Below, piece after piece: positions 50,830 through 58,391 of a stretch of DNA of 64,000 nucleotides. The translations under genes and the position numbers were made by a program. Each line of letters begins with the position of its first letter. The first letter of the stretch is position 1. The notes beneath the pieces are model-generated. The model did not search any database. It was not told the DNA's origin and was given only the letters and a program-made list of their open reading frames with translations. The stretch spans positions 186,001-250,000 of the forward strand of contig NZ_PVNG01000017.1 of assembly GCF_003001935.1 (NCBI RefSeq). Reading direction: 5' to 3'. The stretch comes from Nonomuraea fuscirosea. Its GTDB lineage: Bacteria > Actinomycetota > Actinomycetes > Streptosporangiales > Streptosporangiaceae.

Positions 50830-50843
50830 GGGCCGAAAGTCGT
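50830..50843. promoter_or_regulatory. degenerate DosR-like boxes upstream of DUF4342 gene
   Basis: GGGCC-GAAA-GTCGT at 50830-50843, 62 bp from the start. A related copy, GGGCCGAAAGGCAC, lies at 50851-50864, 21 bp further out, giving a phased pair. Confidence 0.45.
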
Positions 50844-50867
50844 CACGGCCGGGCCGAAAGGCACAAC

Positions 50868-51062
50868 CTACGTTGCCGGCGGCGGGGCGGCGTGACGGCG
50901 TACCGCCCAGCGGCGCAGTTCGTCGGTGCCCCAGACGATGAAGGGGAAGACGGCGATGATGGCGAGCACGTCGATGGGCAGGGCGGCGGTGCCGAACAGG
51001 TCCTGCAGCACCGGCACGTAGATCAAGGCGGCGGTGAAGACGAGTTCGAACCTGGAGTTTGC
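50868..51062 (-). pseudogene. cation-transporting P-type ATPase, C-terminal remnant
   Basis: The frame NSRFELVFTAALIYVPVLQD, GTAALPIDVLAIIAVFPFIV, WGTDELRRWAVRR ends at 50868. It is the last two membrane helices of the cation-ATPase C-terminal domain (PMCA/CtpF type). Everything upstream is lost; the opposite-strand USP gene begins 43 nt beyond. In mycobacteria CtpF is a DosR-regulon member, in keeping with the setting. Confidence 0.75.
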
Positions 51063-51104
51063 CGGCGGAGCGTCCGGTGAACAGGTCGGGAGGAGGGGGT
51101 TGCC

Positions 51105-51962
51105 ATGACCGATCTCGTGATCGCAGGCGTCGACGGCTCGGCTCCGGCCACTGCGGCGGTTGAGCAGGCGGCGGACGACGCGGCGCGGACGGGCGCCGTC
51201 CTCCGGATCCTGCATGCGCTGGACCGGCATCCGTACAACATCGCCGGAGTCGCCGTTCCCGGCACGGGGGACGTTCTGGCACGCGCGGCGGTGCGGGTGC
51301 TGGAGGCGGCCGAGGCGGTCGCGCGTTCCCGGCAGCCCGCGATACGGGTGGACGCCCAGGTCGTGGAGGGCATACCCGCGATCGTTCTGCTGGAACAGGC
51401 ACAGCAGGCGGACGAGCTTGTCATCGGTGACCGAGGGCTGGGCGGCTTCACCAGAGCGCTGCTCGGCTCGGTGACGATGAAGGTGGCGGGGCACGCGCCC
51501 TGCCCGGTGGTCGTGGTGCGGGCCGGACCTCGCGAGCGAGCCGGCGAGATCGCGGTCGGCATCGACGACTCCGACAGTTGCGAGCCGGCGATCGGCTACG
51601 CGTTCGAGCAGGCCGGTCTGCGCGGCGCCACGCTACGTCTCGTCCACGCCTGGCAGGTGCCGGTGCACGCGTTCGCCCCCGAGATCTTCTTCGACGCGGA
51701 CGAGATCCACGCTTCCAGGCACGATCTGGTGCGCGGCCGGATCGCACCATGGGAGGCCAGGTATCCCGAGGTGACGCTGGTGGAGGACATCCAGAACGCG
51801 CATCCCGTGGACGCCCTCACCGGCACCACGTACGACCTGGTGGTCGTCGGTTCCCACGGGCGGGGCGGGCTCGGCTCGCTGCTGCTCGGCTCGGTCAGCA
51901 GAGGCGTCCTGCACCACGCGCGCTGTCCCGTCGCGGTGGTCAGCGGCGCCGCCCGCCGTTGA
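51105..51962 (+). CDS. universal stress protein, two USP domains
   Basis: A 285-aa tandem USP. Domain 1 has VIAGVDGSAPATAAVEQAAD and the ATP motif GDRGLGG followed by LLGSVTMKVAGHAPCPVVVV. Domain 2 has IAVGIDDSDSCEPAIGYAFE and GSHGRGGLGSLLLGSVSRGV. The G-2x-G-9x-G(S/T) ATP-binding spacing is kept in both. ATG at 51105 follows GGAGGAGG by about 8 nt. Tandem USPs of this size are characteristic DosR-regulon products. Its own upstream region contains no clear box, perhaps because it was altered when the neighbouring P-type ATPase gene was truncated. Confidence 0.92.
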   Translation: MTDLVIAGVDGSAPATAAVEQAADDAARTGAVLRILHALDRHPYNIAGVAVPGTGDVLARAAVRVLEAAEAVARSRQPAIRVDAQVVEGIPAIVLLEQAQQADELVIGDRGLGGFTRALLGSVTMKVAGHAPCPVVVVRAGPRERAGEIAVGIDDSDSCEPAIGYAFEQAGLRGATLRLVHAWQVPVHAFAPEIFFDADEIHASRHDLVRGRIAPWEARYPEVTLVEDIQNAHPVDALTGTTYDLVVVGSHGRGGLGSLLLGSVSRGVLHHARCPVAVVSGAARR

Positions 51963-52018
51963 CGCGAATGGGAGTGCGTGGGTGACCGCCCGTGGTCGAG
52001 CCCGTTTCGTCGTGTGCC

Positions 52019-52705
52019 TCAACGTGTGTCGTCGTGCTTCCAGCTGAGCTGGTCGATGACGTCGACCACGCCGTCCACCCGGCCGGCCATCCGGACGGCG
52101 ATCCTGGCGTCGCTGCGGCGGTCCATCCAGCCGGTGAGCGTCACCACGCCGTGGTCGGCCTCCACCCTGATGCCGAGGGTCTCGATCCAGAGCGAGCGTT
52201 CCAGCACGTCCTCGCGGATGGTACGGGCGATGTCGGCGTCGGAGCGGGCGAAGACCTTCAGCAGGTCACGACGGCTGACGATGCCGCGCAGGGTGCCGTC
52301 GTCGCCGGTGACGACGAGCCGCTTGACGCCGTGTTCGTCCATCGCGCGGGCGGCCCGCACGACCGAGGTGGTGGCGGGGACGGTGACGGCGGGGGCGGTC
52401 ATCAGCTCGGCGGCGGTGTCGCCGGTCGCCTTGCGGCGCCGGCCGGCGCTGTCCGGGGACAGGCGGTGGCGCAGCCGGGTCTTCAGGGGCGGCTTGTAGC
52501 CCTCCTGGTAGTAGAGCTCCCGGAACTCCTCCTTGCACAGCAGGTCGGCCTCGGAGACGACGCCGAGGACGTGGCCGGCGTCGTCGACCACCGGGACGGA
52601 GCCGATGCCGCGTTCGATGAGCGCTTCGGCGATGTCCTTGAACGGCGTGTGCTCGTGGACCGAGACGACCTCGCGGGTCATGACCTCGTTGACGGTGACG
52701 TACAT
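52019..52705 (-). CDS. CBS-pair/BON-domain protein
   Basis: A 228-aa protein. ATG at 52705 follows AAGGAGGAG by 4 nt. CBS motifs: MYVTVNEVMTREVVSVHEHT with IGSVPVVDDAGHVLGVVSEA, and LMTAPAVTVPATTSVVRAAR with TLRGIVSRRDLL, separated by a basic linker. C-terminal BON domain: IRVEADHGVVTLTGWMDRRS. It is clearly paralogous to the protein at 40506-41186. Convergent with the USP gene. Probably an adenine-nucleotide sensor. Confidence 0.88.
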   Translation of the reverse strand: MYVTVNEVMTREVVSVHEHTPFKDIAEALIERGIGSVPVVDDAGHVLGVVSEADLLCKEEFRELYYQEGYKPPLKTRLRHRLSPDSAGRRRKATGDTAAELMTAPAVTVPATTSVVRAARAMDEHGVKRLVVTGDDGTLRGIVSRRDLLKVFARSDADIARTIREDVLERSLWIETLGIRVEADHGVVTLTGWMDRRSDARIAVRMAGRVDGVVDVIDQLSWKHDDTR

Positions 52706-52776
52706 CGTGCTCCTCCTTCGGGGTCGTCGCGGCGCGGGCGCGCCGGCGGTGGTGTGTGCGGAGAGTCCGGAAGAGG

Positions 52777-52808
52777 GGGCGCGCGGGAGCCGGAGCTCCC
52801 GTGCGCCC
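52777..52808 (-). terminator. hairpin with 14-bp stem after the 29-aa gene
   Basis: GGGCGCGCGGGAGC, loop CGGA, GCTCCCGTGCGCCC (one G-T pair). It lies 16 nt past the stop at 52824 and separates that gene from the CBS-BON gene. Confidence 0.7.
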
Positions 52809-52823
52809 GTTCCGGCCATGGGG

Positions 52824-52913
52824 CTACTGCTTCGGCCGGGCGATGAGCGAGGTGATGATCACCATGACGGCGATGATCACCGCCACGAGGACGATCGCGA
52901 GGGGCCAGTCCAT
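52824..52913 (-). CDS. 29-aa single-helix membrane microprotein
   Basis: MDWPLAIVLVAVIIAVMVII followed by TSLIARPKQ: one transmembrane helix with a short charged tail. ATG at 52913 has AAGGGAGG 5 nt upstream, a strong site. A perfect GGGAC-GAAA-GTCCC palindrome lies 62 bp upstream, and a 14-bp hairpin follows the stop, so the microgene has its own complete transcription unit. The function is unknown; by size it resembles regulatory membrane microproteins. Confidence 0.75.
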   Translation of the reverse strand: MDWPLAIVLVAVIIAVMVIITSLIARPKQ

Positions 52914-52974
52914 GGTGGCCTCCCTTCCGCCGGTTCCACACCTCAAGCCCAGGTCATCGCCGTCGCGGGCACCA

Positions 52975-52988
52975 GGGACGAAAGTCCC
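52975..52988. promoter_or_regulatory. perfect DosR-type palindrome between microprotein and Hsp20
   Basis: GGGAC-GAAA-GTCCC. The surrounding CAGGGACGAAAGTCCCGCG (19 bases) is identical at 54598-54616. It lies 62 bp from the microprotein start and 125 bp from the Hsp20 start. A weaker GTGAC-GATG-GTCCC follows at 53009-53022. Confidence 0.8.
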
Positions 52989-53082
52989 GCGCCCGGCCCC
53001 CGGCGAAAGTGACGATGGTCCCGCCGGTACGAGGGCTTTCTCCTCTGGGGACGGGATTCCCCCGGGTGTGGCCTGGAGGTGT

Positions 53083-53096
53083 GGGACCGGGGTCCC
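53083..53096. promoter_or_regulatory. perfect DosR-type palindrome in the Hsp20 leader
   Basis: GGGAC-CGGG-GTCCC, extended to an 18-bp perfect palindrome GTGGGACCGGGGTCCCAC. It ends only 16 bp before the Hsp20 ATG, just upstream of the ribosome site, closer than the other boxes. Confidence 0.6.
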
Positions 53097-53112
53097 ACGG
53101 AAGGAGGCTGCG

Positions 53113-53526
53113 ATGAACCTGCCTGAGCGGAGGGACATCAGGTTCCCGTTCCCGGAGCTGCTGGAGTGGATGGAGAGCCCGATGTTCGGGTTCCGCCCCT
53201 TCGGCCAGATCGTCCGGGTCGAGGACTACATCGCCGACGGCCGGTACGTGCTGCGTGCCGAACTGCCCGGGATCGACCCCGACAAGGACGTCGAGGTCAC
53301 CGTGGACGGCGGCATGCTCCACATCCGGGCGGAGAAGACCCGCCAGTCGGCCGAGCCGCACCGCTCCGAGTTCGCCTACGGGGCGCTGTCGCGGACGGTG
53401 ACGCTGCCCGCCACGGCCAAGACCGATGACGTCAAGGCCGTCTACCGGGGCGGCGTCCTGGAGGTCAGCGTGGGGCTGACCGAGGAGAAGAAGGCCGAGG
53501 GCCGGCGGATCACCGTCGAGCACTGA
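53113..53526 (+). CDS. Hsp20/alpha-crystallin small heat-shock protein
   Basis: A 137-aa small chaperone. A short N-terminal arm (RFPFPELLEWMESPMFGFRP) precedes the alpha-crystallin domain: IRVEDYIADGRYVLRAELPG, VEVTVDGGMLHIRAEKTRQS and the closing GGVLEVSV with L-T-E. It binds unfolding proteins as an ATP-independent oligomer in the cytoplasm. ATG at 53113 follows AAGGAGG by 5 nt. Hsp20 (HspX) is the hallmark DosR-regulon protein in mycobacteria, and here three DosR-type sites lie upstream. Confidence 0.93.
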   Translation: MNLPERRDIRFPFPELLEWMESPMFGFRPFGQIVRVEDYIADGRYVLRAELPGIDPDKDVEVTVDGGMLHIRAEKTRQSAEPHRSEFAYGALSRTVTLPATAKTDDVKAVYRGGVLEVSVGLTEEKKAEGRRITVEH

Positions 53527-53600
53527 CGCCTGGCGGGCGCGGGCGGCTCCGGCTTGTCCGTGCCCGCCGACTCACCTGAACGAGGAGATGAGGGATCGTC

Positions 53601-53792
53601 ATGAAAGCGACTGTGGGGGATCGGCTGATCGTGGAGGGTACGTACGGCGCCAACGTCCGTCGGGAGGGCTTCGTCGTGGGCGTGGAGCACGCCGACGGCT
53701 CGCCTCCCTACCGGGTGCGCTGGCTGGACAACGGGCACGAGTCTCTTGTCTATCCCGGGCCGGACGCGCGTGTCGTCCCCGGCCGCCGATGA
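53601..53792 (+). CDS. DUF1918 protein
   Basis: A 63-aa protein matching DUF1918 over its length: MKATVGDRLIVEGTYGANVR, REGFVVGVEHADGSPPYRVR and W-L-D-N-G-H-E-S-L-V-Y-P-G-P-D. This is a compact beta-rich domain of unknown function common in actinobacterial stress regions. ATG at 53601 follows GAGGGA by 5 nt. It lies 74 nt after Hsp20 in the same direction and may be co-transcribed. Confidence 0.85.
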   Translation: MKATVGDRLIVEGTYGANVRREGFVVGVEHADGSPPYRVRWLDNGHESLVYPGPDARVVPGRR

Positions 53793-53922
53793 CACGGGCT
53801 GATCGATCGGGCGAGTCCGCCGGACGTCGCCATCACCCGAATCACCGACCTCGGCAGCATTCCTGACCTTGGCGAGCTCGTCGTGTAGGCGTGAGACGAG
53901 CTCGCCTGCACCACGTAGTCGC

Positions 53923-54096
53923 TCAACCGGCCGCGGCCGGCGAGATCCGCTGCAGATTCTCCATGCTGCGCACGAGGGCCAGGTTCGCGGCCGTCAGCGT
54001 GCGTACTTGCTCCTCGAGGCTGTCGACCCGCTTCTTCAGCGTCAGCAGTTCGGCGTCGACGAGCGGCGCTTCCATGATCACGCGTCCACCGATCAT
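53923..54096 (-). CDS. 57-aa coiled-coil protein coupled to PPOX gene
   Basis: ATG at 54096 overlaps the PPOX stop codon by ATGA and has AGGAGG in the end of that gene. The peptide LLTLKKRVDSLEEQVRTLTA shows leucines at heptad spacing, i.e. a short two-stranded coiled coil, followed by NLALVRSMENLQRISPAAAG. No family name is known to me. Translational coupling suggests it works with the flavin-binding PPOX protein, perhaps as an oligomerisation partner. Confidence 0.65.
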   Translation of the reverse strand: MIGGRVIMEAPLVDAELLTLKKRVDSLEEQVRTLTAANLALVRSMENLQRISPAAAG

Positions 54097-54563
54097 GATC
54101 GGTTCACCTCCTGATGAGCAGATGGTGCCTTTTCCACCGGGCTCGGAGCACCGGCGAAGGGCTGCTGGACGCGCCGGCCGGTGGCCTCCACCGTGGTGAC
54201 GACGATGAAGTGGTCACGGCCCGGCGCCCACGGCGTCAGCGGCAGTCGTTCCAGCCGGGCGATCTCCTCCGGGTCGTCGGCGACGCGGGCGTACCCGACG
54301 ACGGTGACCGACCAGCCGCTGCGCGCGTCGGCGTCGAAGTCGTCGACCTCGAAGGCCACGACCGAGCAGCGGCTGGCGGCCGCCAGCTTGGAGCCGGCCG
54401 CCGCCCGGATGACGATGTCCTGGCCGTCCAGGCAGAAGTTGACCGGCTGCACGGCCGGCAGCGCGCGGTCGGTGAAGACGATCCGCCCGATCGGGCGTGC
54501 GGGCAGCAGGCGCATGCACTCCTCATGGGTGAGCACCTGCAGGCCGGCCGAGTCGAGTTTCAT
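54093..54563 (-). CDS. pyridoxamine-5'-phosphate-oxidase-like (PPOX) flavin-binding protein
   Basis: A 156-aa split-beta-barrel protein: LTHEECMRLLPARPIGRIVF, ALPAVQPVNFCLDGQDIVIR, VVAFEVDDFDADARSGWSVT and P-L-T-P-W-A-P-G-R-D-H-F. The pattern matches the PPOX half of the XRE-PPOX fusion at 32001-32660. Probably FMN- or F420-binding; the reaction is unknown. A perfect DosR-type palindrome lies 37 bp upstream of its ATG. It forms an operon with the 57-aa coiled-coil gene. Confidence 0.85.
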   Translation of the reverse strand: MKLDSAGLQVLTHEECMRLLPARPIGRIVFTDRALPAVQPVNFCLDGQDIVIRAAAGSKLAAASRCSVVAFEVDDFDADARSGWSVTVVGYARVADDPEEIARLERLPLTPWAPGRDHFIVVTTVEATGRRVQQPFAGAPSPVEKAPSAHQEVNRS

Positions 54564-54599
54564 GTCTTCAGCCTGCCCGCGTCCCCGCCCGGCCGGTCA

Positions 54600-54613
54600 G
54601 GGACGAAAGTCCC
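54600..54613. promoter_or_regulatory. perfect DosR-type palindrome upstream of PPOX operon
   Basis: GGGAC-GAAA-GTCCC, 37 bp before the start at 54563; 19 bases including flanks are identical to the 52973-52991 region. Confidence 0.8.
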
Positions 54614-54815
54614 GCGACGACCGCCGATCGCCCCCGATGGTAGGCGCGGACGGGTGCAGGACGCGGTCGAAGCGCGCGGCGGTGTACGAGCACGGTGACG
54701 ATCGGCGGCCGCCTGCGTGTGACTTGGATCGCTTGGGGTCGTGATTCTCGGATCGGTGTTTGTCGTGGTCGGCTTGGCTGGGGTGGTTGGTCCTGAGTGT
54801 TCTGAACAGGCCGCT

Positions 54816-54841
54816 GCCTGGCCCGGAAACGGGGGCCAGGC
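54816..54841. terminator. hairpin at the edge of the transposase remnant
   Basis: GCCTGGCCC (54816-54824) pairs with GGGCCAGGC (54833-54841). It may end leftward transcription from the transposase remnant. Confidence 0.5.
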
Positions 54842-54848
54842 AATAGCC

Positions 54849-56053
54849 TCAGCTCATGATCGTTGGTCGTGGATCTCCGCTTGTGGCTGGTGTGATCTCA
54901 CATCGAGCCGATGACGAGGTTCTGCCGGGCGGCGTCGACGATCTCCTTGGTGACGATGGACATATCGTTGATCTGCCTGGCGGCGGCTCGGGGCAGGGAT
55001 CGCCGGGCTGGGCGGCGGCCACGGTGTCGTCAGTGGCGGGCTGGGCCAGGCCGTGCCAGTTGGCGGCGCTGGCGTGGGGTAGGCGGCGGGCAGCGGTTCG
55101 GTGTGGGCGGCAGTAGCGCAAGGACAGGAAGTGGATCCCATCGGTGTGGATCTTGCGGGGCTTGGGGACCGTGAGCAGCAGCAGGTCCAGCTGCTCGAGT
55201 GAGCCGGGCATGCGCGGGATGAATGCGCCGGCCTCCCAGCGTGCCTGCGGCGCTGTCTTGGTCTCCGAATGGGGCCGCTGGTTGTAGACCTGATGGAAGA
55301 ACCGGCCGATCGCGGCGTCCAGTTGGGGCAGGGTCAGCGTGGCTTGCCCGGCCCGGTCGCAGGTGCCCCCGATGGGGCCGCACACGTGCCAGGACGGTTC
55401 GTTCTTGCGCCAGATCGCGTGCCGCAAGGCCAGCGCGGTGCTCAGCGCCGAGGGCGCTTCCAGGTTGACGGCCTATCCGGCGATCGCGCGGGAGTGGTCA
55501 TCCTCGATCACGGTCAGCCACGGCCGGGCGGGGCTGTTGTTGTCGTCGATCACCCAGATGTCCAGCTCGGTGTGGTCGGCCTGCCAGATCTCGTTGGGCT
55601 TGGCGGCCTCGCGCCGGTAGACCAGCTCATAGGTCTTGCGGTACTTCTTGGCGCCCTGCACACCGAGGGTGACCAGCGCCGGGTCCAGCGAGCTGACGAT
55701 CTTATGCACCGTCCAGTAGGTGAACCGGCGCAACCCCTTGTCCTTTCGGCCGGCCCGGCCAGCGCCTACAGCCCACCCCGCCGGTAGGCCGCCAGCCAGC
55801 GCTGCAACGTCCGGTAGGTGACACCGCTCTCGCCCTGCCCCGCCGCCAGCCGGGCCAGCGGCGCGCCCTCATGCAGATGCGGGGCCGGCAGCTCATAGCG
55901 GGCCATCGCCGACCCACGGCCCGTTTTGGCGGCAGCCCGCCCGGAACGGGCCGGGGCGGTAGCGGCTCCTTGCGGCTCCTCACTCGCGGTGCTCACCCTG
56001 TTATCGTCGGCCCCGCGCACCGCACAGACCACCCGCCTCGAAGCCACACTCAT
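54849..56053 (-). pseudogene. Mu/IS481-like rve transposase, decayed
   Basis: Pieces in order: N-terminal HTH (VTYRTLQRWLAAYRRGGL, then a stop), YWTVHKIVSSLDPALVTLGV, the first catalytic Asp in EIWQADHTELDIWVIDD, LTVIEDDHSRAIAG then TAG (normally Tyr) at the end of the piece near 55473. After HVCG about 80 residues with the rest of the DDE triad are missing, and the Mu-C-type end follows (YNQRPHSETKTAPQARWEAG, FIPRMPGSLEQLDLLLL). Several stops and a deletion make it inactive. Confidence 0.8.
54898..54963 (-). pseudogene. start of a transposition ATPase-like gene (21 codons)
   Basis: Immediately after the transposase remnant, ATG 54963 gives MSIVTKEIVDAARQNLVIGS plus Met, then TGA. Two-gene transposons of this type have an AAA ATPase partner at this place; the stump fits its N-terminus. 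The identification rests on position. Confidence 0.35.
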
Positions 56054-56104
56054 GCCACAGTCGGGTGGCGGCGGTGTGCTCTTGGCGCGCGCGTGGGCGG
56101 GCCC

Positions 56105-56299
56105 TCAGCTGAGGGTGATCTGGGCGACCAGGGTGCCGTTCTGGCTGGTCAGGCCGGGGCTGGTGAGGCATTGCAGCGGGCTGAGGACGTGGTAGAGCCA
56201 GAGGATGGTGGCGTCGCCGCCGGCGAATGGGCCGCTTGGTGTGGCGGCTTGACCGACTGGGCCGGTCGCATACGCGCAGAACTTCGCGACCCATGATCG
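56105..56299 (-). pseudogene. 3' gene fragment between transposase remnant and response regulator
   Basis: An open frame without a start codon reads WVAKFCAYATGPVGQAATPS, GGDATILWLYHVLSPLQC and ends LVAQITLS at a TGA (56105-56107). Codon use looks protein-coding, suggesting the C-terminus of a lost gene. No family recognised. Confidence 0.35.
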
Positions 56300-56959
56300 T
56301 TAGGTGGCTCCGGCGCGTACCAGGCCGCTTTCGTAGGCGAAGACCACGGCTTGGACACGGTCGCGTAGGCCGAGTTTGGCCAGCACGCGGCTGACGTGGG
56401 TTTTGACGGTGCCCTCGGACAGGAAGAGGCACTCGGCGATCTCGGTGTTGGACAGGCCGCGGGCGATGAGGCTCAGCACCTCGCGTTCGCGTTCGGTCAG
56501 GACGTCGAGGCTGGCAGCGGGTATGGCCTGGGCGACGCCGATGCCGACATATCGTTCGAGGAGCCGGCGGGTCACACTGGGCGCGACGACCGCATCGCCG
56601 CGTGCGACCACGCGGATGGCCGAGAGCAGGTCGGGCGCGAGGGTGTCCTTGAGCAGGAATCCGCTGGCGCCGGCGTGGAGGGCGGCGTAGACGTACTCGT
56701 CGAGGTCGAAGGTCGTCAGGATCAGCACCCGGATCCGGCTGGTGCCGGTGCATATGCGGCGGGTCGCTTCGACGCCGTCGACCTCGGGCATCCGGACGTC
56801 CATGAGCACGATGTCGGGCTGAAGTTGGACGGCCATCTCCGCGGCCTGCGCGCCGTCGCCTGCCTCGCCGACGACCTGCATGTCGTCGGCGTTGTCGAGG
56901 ATCATGCGGAAGCCGGTACGGACGAGGGCTTGGTCGTCGGCGAGCAGTATGTCGATCAT
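56300..56959 (-). CDS. NarL/LuxR-family response regulator
   Basis: A 219-aa two-domain regulator. Receiver domain with LLADDQALVRTGFRMILDNA, phosphoacceptor Asp54 in IVLMDVRMPEVDG, and Lys in FLLKD. LuxR-type HTH at about 150-215: LTEREREVLSLIARGLSNTE, LFLSEGTVKTHVSRVLAKLG. ATG 56959 overlaps the kinase stop (ATGA). It is probably activated by the kinase encoded just upstream, and likely controls the divergent exporter operon, a common arrangement for this LiaR/DesR-like class. Confidence 0.93.
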   Translation of the reverse strand: MIDILLADDQALVRTGFRMILDNADDMQVVGEAGDGAQAAEMAVQLQPDIVLMDVRMPEVDGVEATRRICTGTSRIRVLILTTFDLDEYVYAALHAGASGFLLKDTLAPDLLSAIRVVARGDAVVAPSVTRRLLERYVGIGVAQAIPAASLDVLTEREREVLSLIARGLSNTEIAECLFLSEGTVKTHVSRVLAKLGLRDRVQAVVFAYESGLVRAGAT

Positions 56960-58245
56960 GTGGCGTGTCCCTGGATCGGGAGCGCCGCCCGTACGGTGAA
57001 CCCGCCTCGGGGCTTCGGGCCTGCGGTGAACGTGCCGCCGAGCAGTTTGACGCGCTCGCGCATGCCTCGCAGCCCGTTACCTGCGCCGGTGTTACCTGCG
57101 CCAGCGTCCCCGGTCCGGGCGCGGCCGTTGTCGCTGATCTCGATGCCGATCTCCGCGTGGTGGTAGGTGAGGACGACGCTGGCGGCGGCACCCGTTCCGG
57201 CGTGTTTCATGGTGTTGGTCAAGGCTTCCTGCACGATGCGGTAGGCCGACAGGTCCATGGTGGCGGGCAGGGTCACGGGGGAGCCCTCGACGCGCAGCCG
57301 TACCGGCGTGCCTGCCCTGTTGACCTGCGTGAGCAGGGCGGGCAGGTGCGCCAGGCCGGGCTGCGGATGCCAGGCATCGTCCACCTCGCCGACCGCGGCG
57401 AGCACGTGTCGCATGTCGGCGAGGGAGTTACGGCCGGTGGTGACGATCGTCTCCAGCGCGGTCCGGGTATCGGCCGGGGTGTTGTCGAGCGCGGCGGCGC
57501 CTCCTTGGGCCTGGATCACCATGAGGGACAGGCCGTGGGCCACGACGTCGTGCAGTTCGCGGCTAATCCGGGCGCGTTCGGCGGCTACCGCGAGCGCGGC
57601 CTGCTGGTCGCGTTCGCGTTCGAGGTCTCGGGCGTGTGCGTGCAGCTCGTCGAGGTAGGCGCGGCGGCTGCGGGCGCCGGAGCCGATGGCCCAGGAGGCG
57701 ACCAGGGCCGAGCCGAGTACGGACAGGCCGCTCCAGGCATCGGCCGAGGCCTGGCGATGGACCCTCATGACCTCTTTCGGGCCGGATGGGGTGCCAAGGC
57801 CGGGGCCCATGGAAAGTACCTCGGATGGGCCGGGTAGCGGGCCGTACAGGCTCCATCCGGCGGCCACAAGCAACAGGCAAGTCAGGGCCGCCAGCGAGAT
57901 GACCCACGCGTAACGGGAGGCCACCGTGTAGAGCAGAACCAGCACGCTCAGATCGATGATCATGAGAGGTGCGGCCTGCGCCACGTGCACCCCGGCGGAC
58001 AGCACGCAGACGACGAGCATCGGCAGCGGCCAGCGCCTGCGCAGCACGACGCCGCCGGCCGCGAGCGCCGTCGCCGCCCACCACAGGGCGAGTTGTCCGT
58101 CCTGTCCAGCTGCGACGGGGGTACCCGCCGTGTTGCCCACGATCGCGTTCGGGGCGTTGACCAGCACGCAGATCGCGAGCAGCACCGCGGCCGGCGCCGC
58201 GTCCTGCAGCATCGGTGAGCGTGACCACGCGCGAAGAGGCGTCAT
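56956..58245 (-). CDS. sensor histidine kinase (HisKA_3 class, multi-TM sensor)
   Basis: A 429-aa kinase. The N-terminal part has about five membrane helices (AAVLLAICVLVNAPNAIVG, LPMLVVCVLSAGVHV, WVISLAALTCLLLVAAGWSL). HisKA_3 has phospho-His232 in RISRELHDVVAHGLSL. The ATPase domain carries IVQEALTNTMKHAGTGAAAS and DNG, then GNGLRGMRERVKLLGGTF. Class: LiaS/DesK-like, usually sensing membrane state or envelope stress. ATG 58245 has only a weak AGG site. Gene overlap with the regulator couples their translation. Confidence 0.92.
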   Translation of the reverse strand: MTPLRAWSRSPMLQDAAPAAVLLAICVLVNAPNAIVGNTAGTPVAAGQDGQLALWWAATALAAGGVVLRRRWPLPMLVVCVLSAGVHVAQAAPLMIIDLSVLVLLYTVASRYAWVISLAALTCLLLVAAGWSLYGPLPGPSEVLSMGPGLGTPSGPKEVMRVHRQASADAWSGLSVLGSALVASWAIGSGARSRRAYLDELHAHARDLERERDQQAALAVAAERARISRELHDVVAHGLSLMVIQAQGGAAALDNTPADTRTALETIVTTGRNSLADMRHVLAAVGEVDDAWHPQPGLAHLPALLTQVNRAGTPVRLRVEGSPVTLPATMDLSAYRIVQEALTNTMKHAGTGAAASVVLTYHHAEIGIEISDNGRARTGDAGAGNTGAGNGLRGMRERVKLLGGTFTAGPKPRGGFTVRAALPIQGHAT

Positions 58246-58391
58246 AATCCTGTGAGCTTATGGTCAGGACCGATGCGCCCGCGTCTGCCGCAAGTCTGAT
58301 TCGGCGACGCCCGTATACGTCTCAAGACAGATGCCCACGTGTGGCTGGAGGCGGACGCGGGTGCACGATCGCCGCCACCAAGGTGGGCCAC

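Noticed and set aside
56300..58245. The two-component system as the DevRS/DosRS pair controlling the GGGAC boxes
   Set aside because: The kinase has a multi-helix membrane sensor and no GAF domains, and it sits with an ABC exporter; this is the LiaRS/DesKR type. The DevR-type regulator must lie elsewhere.
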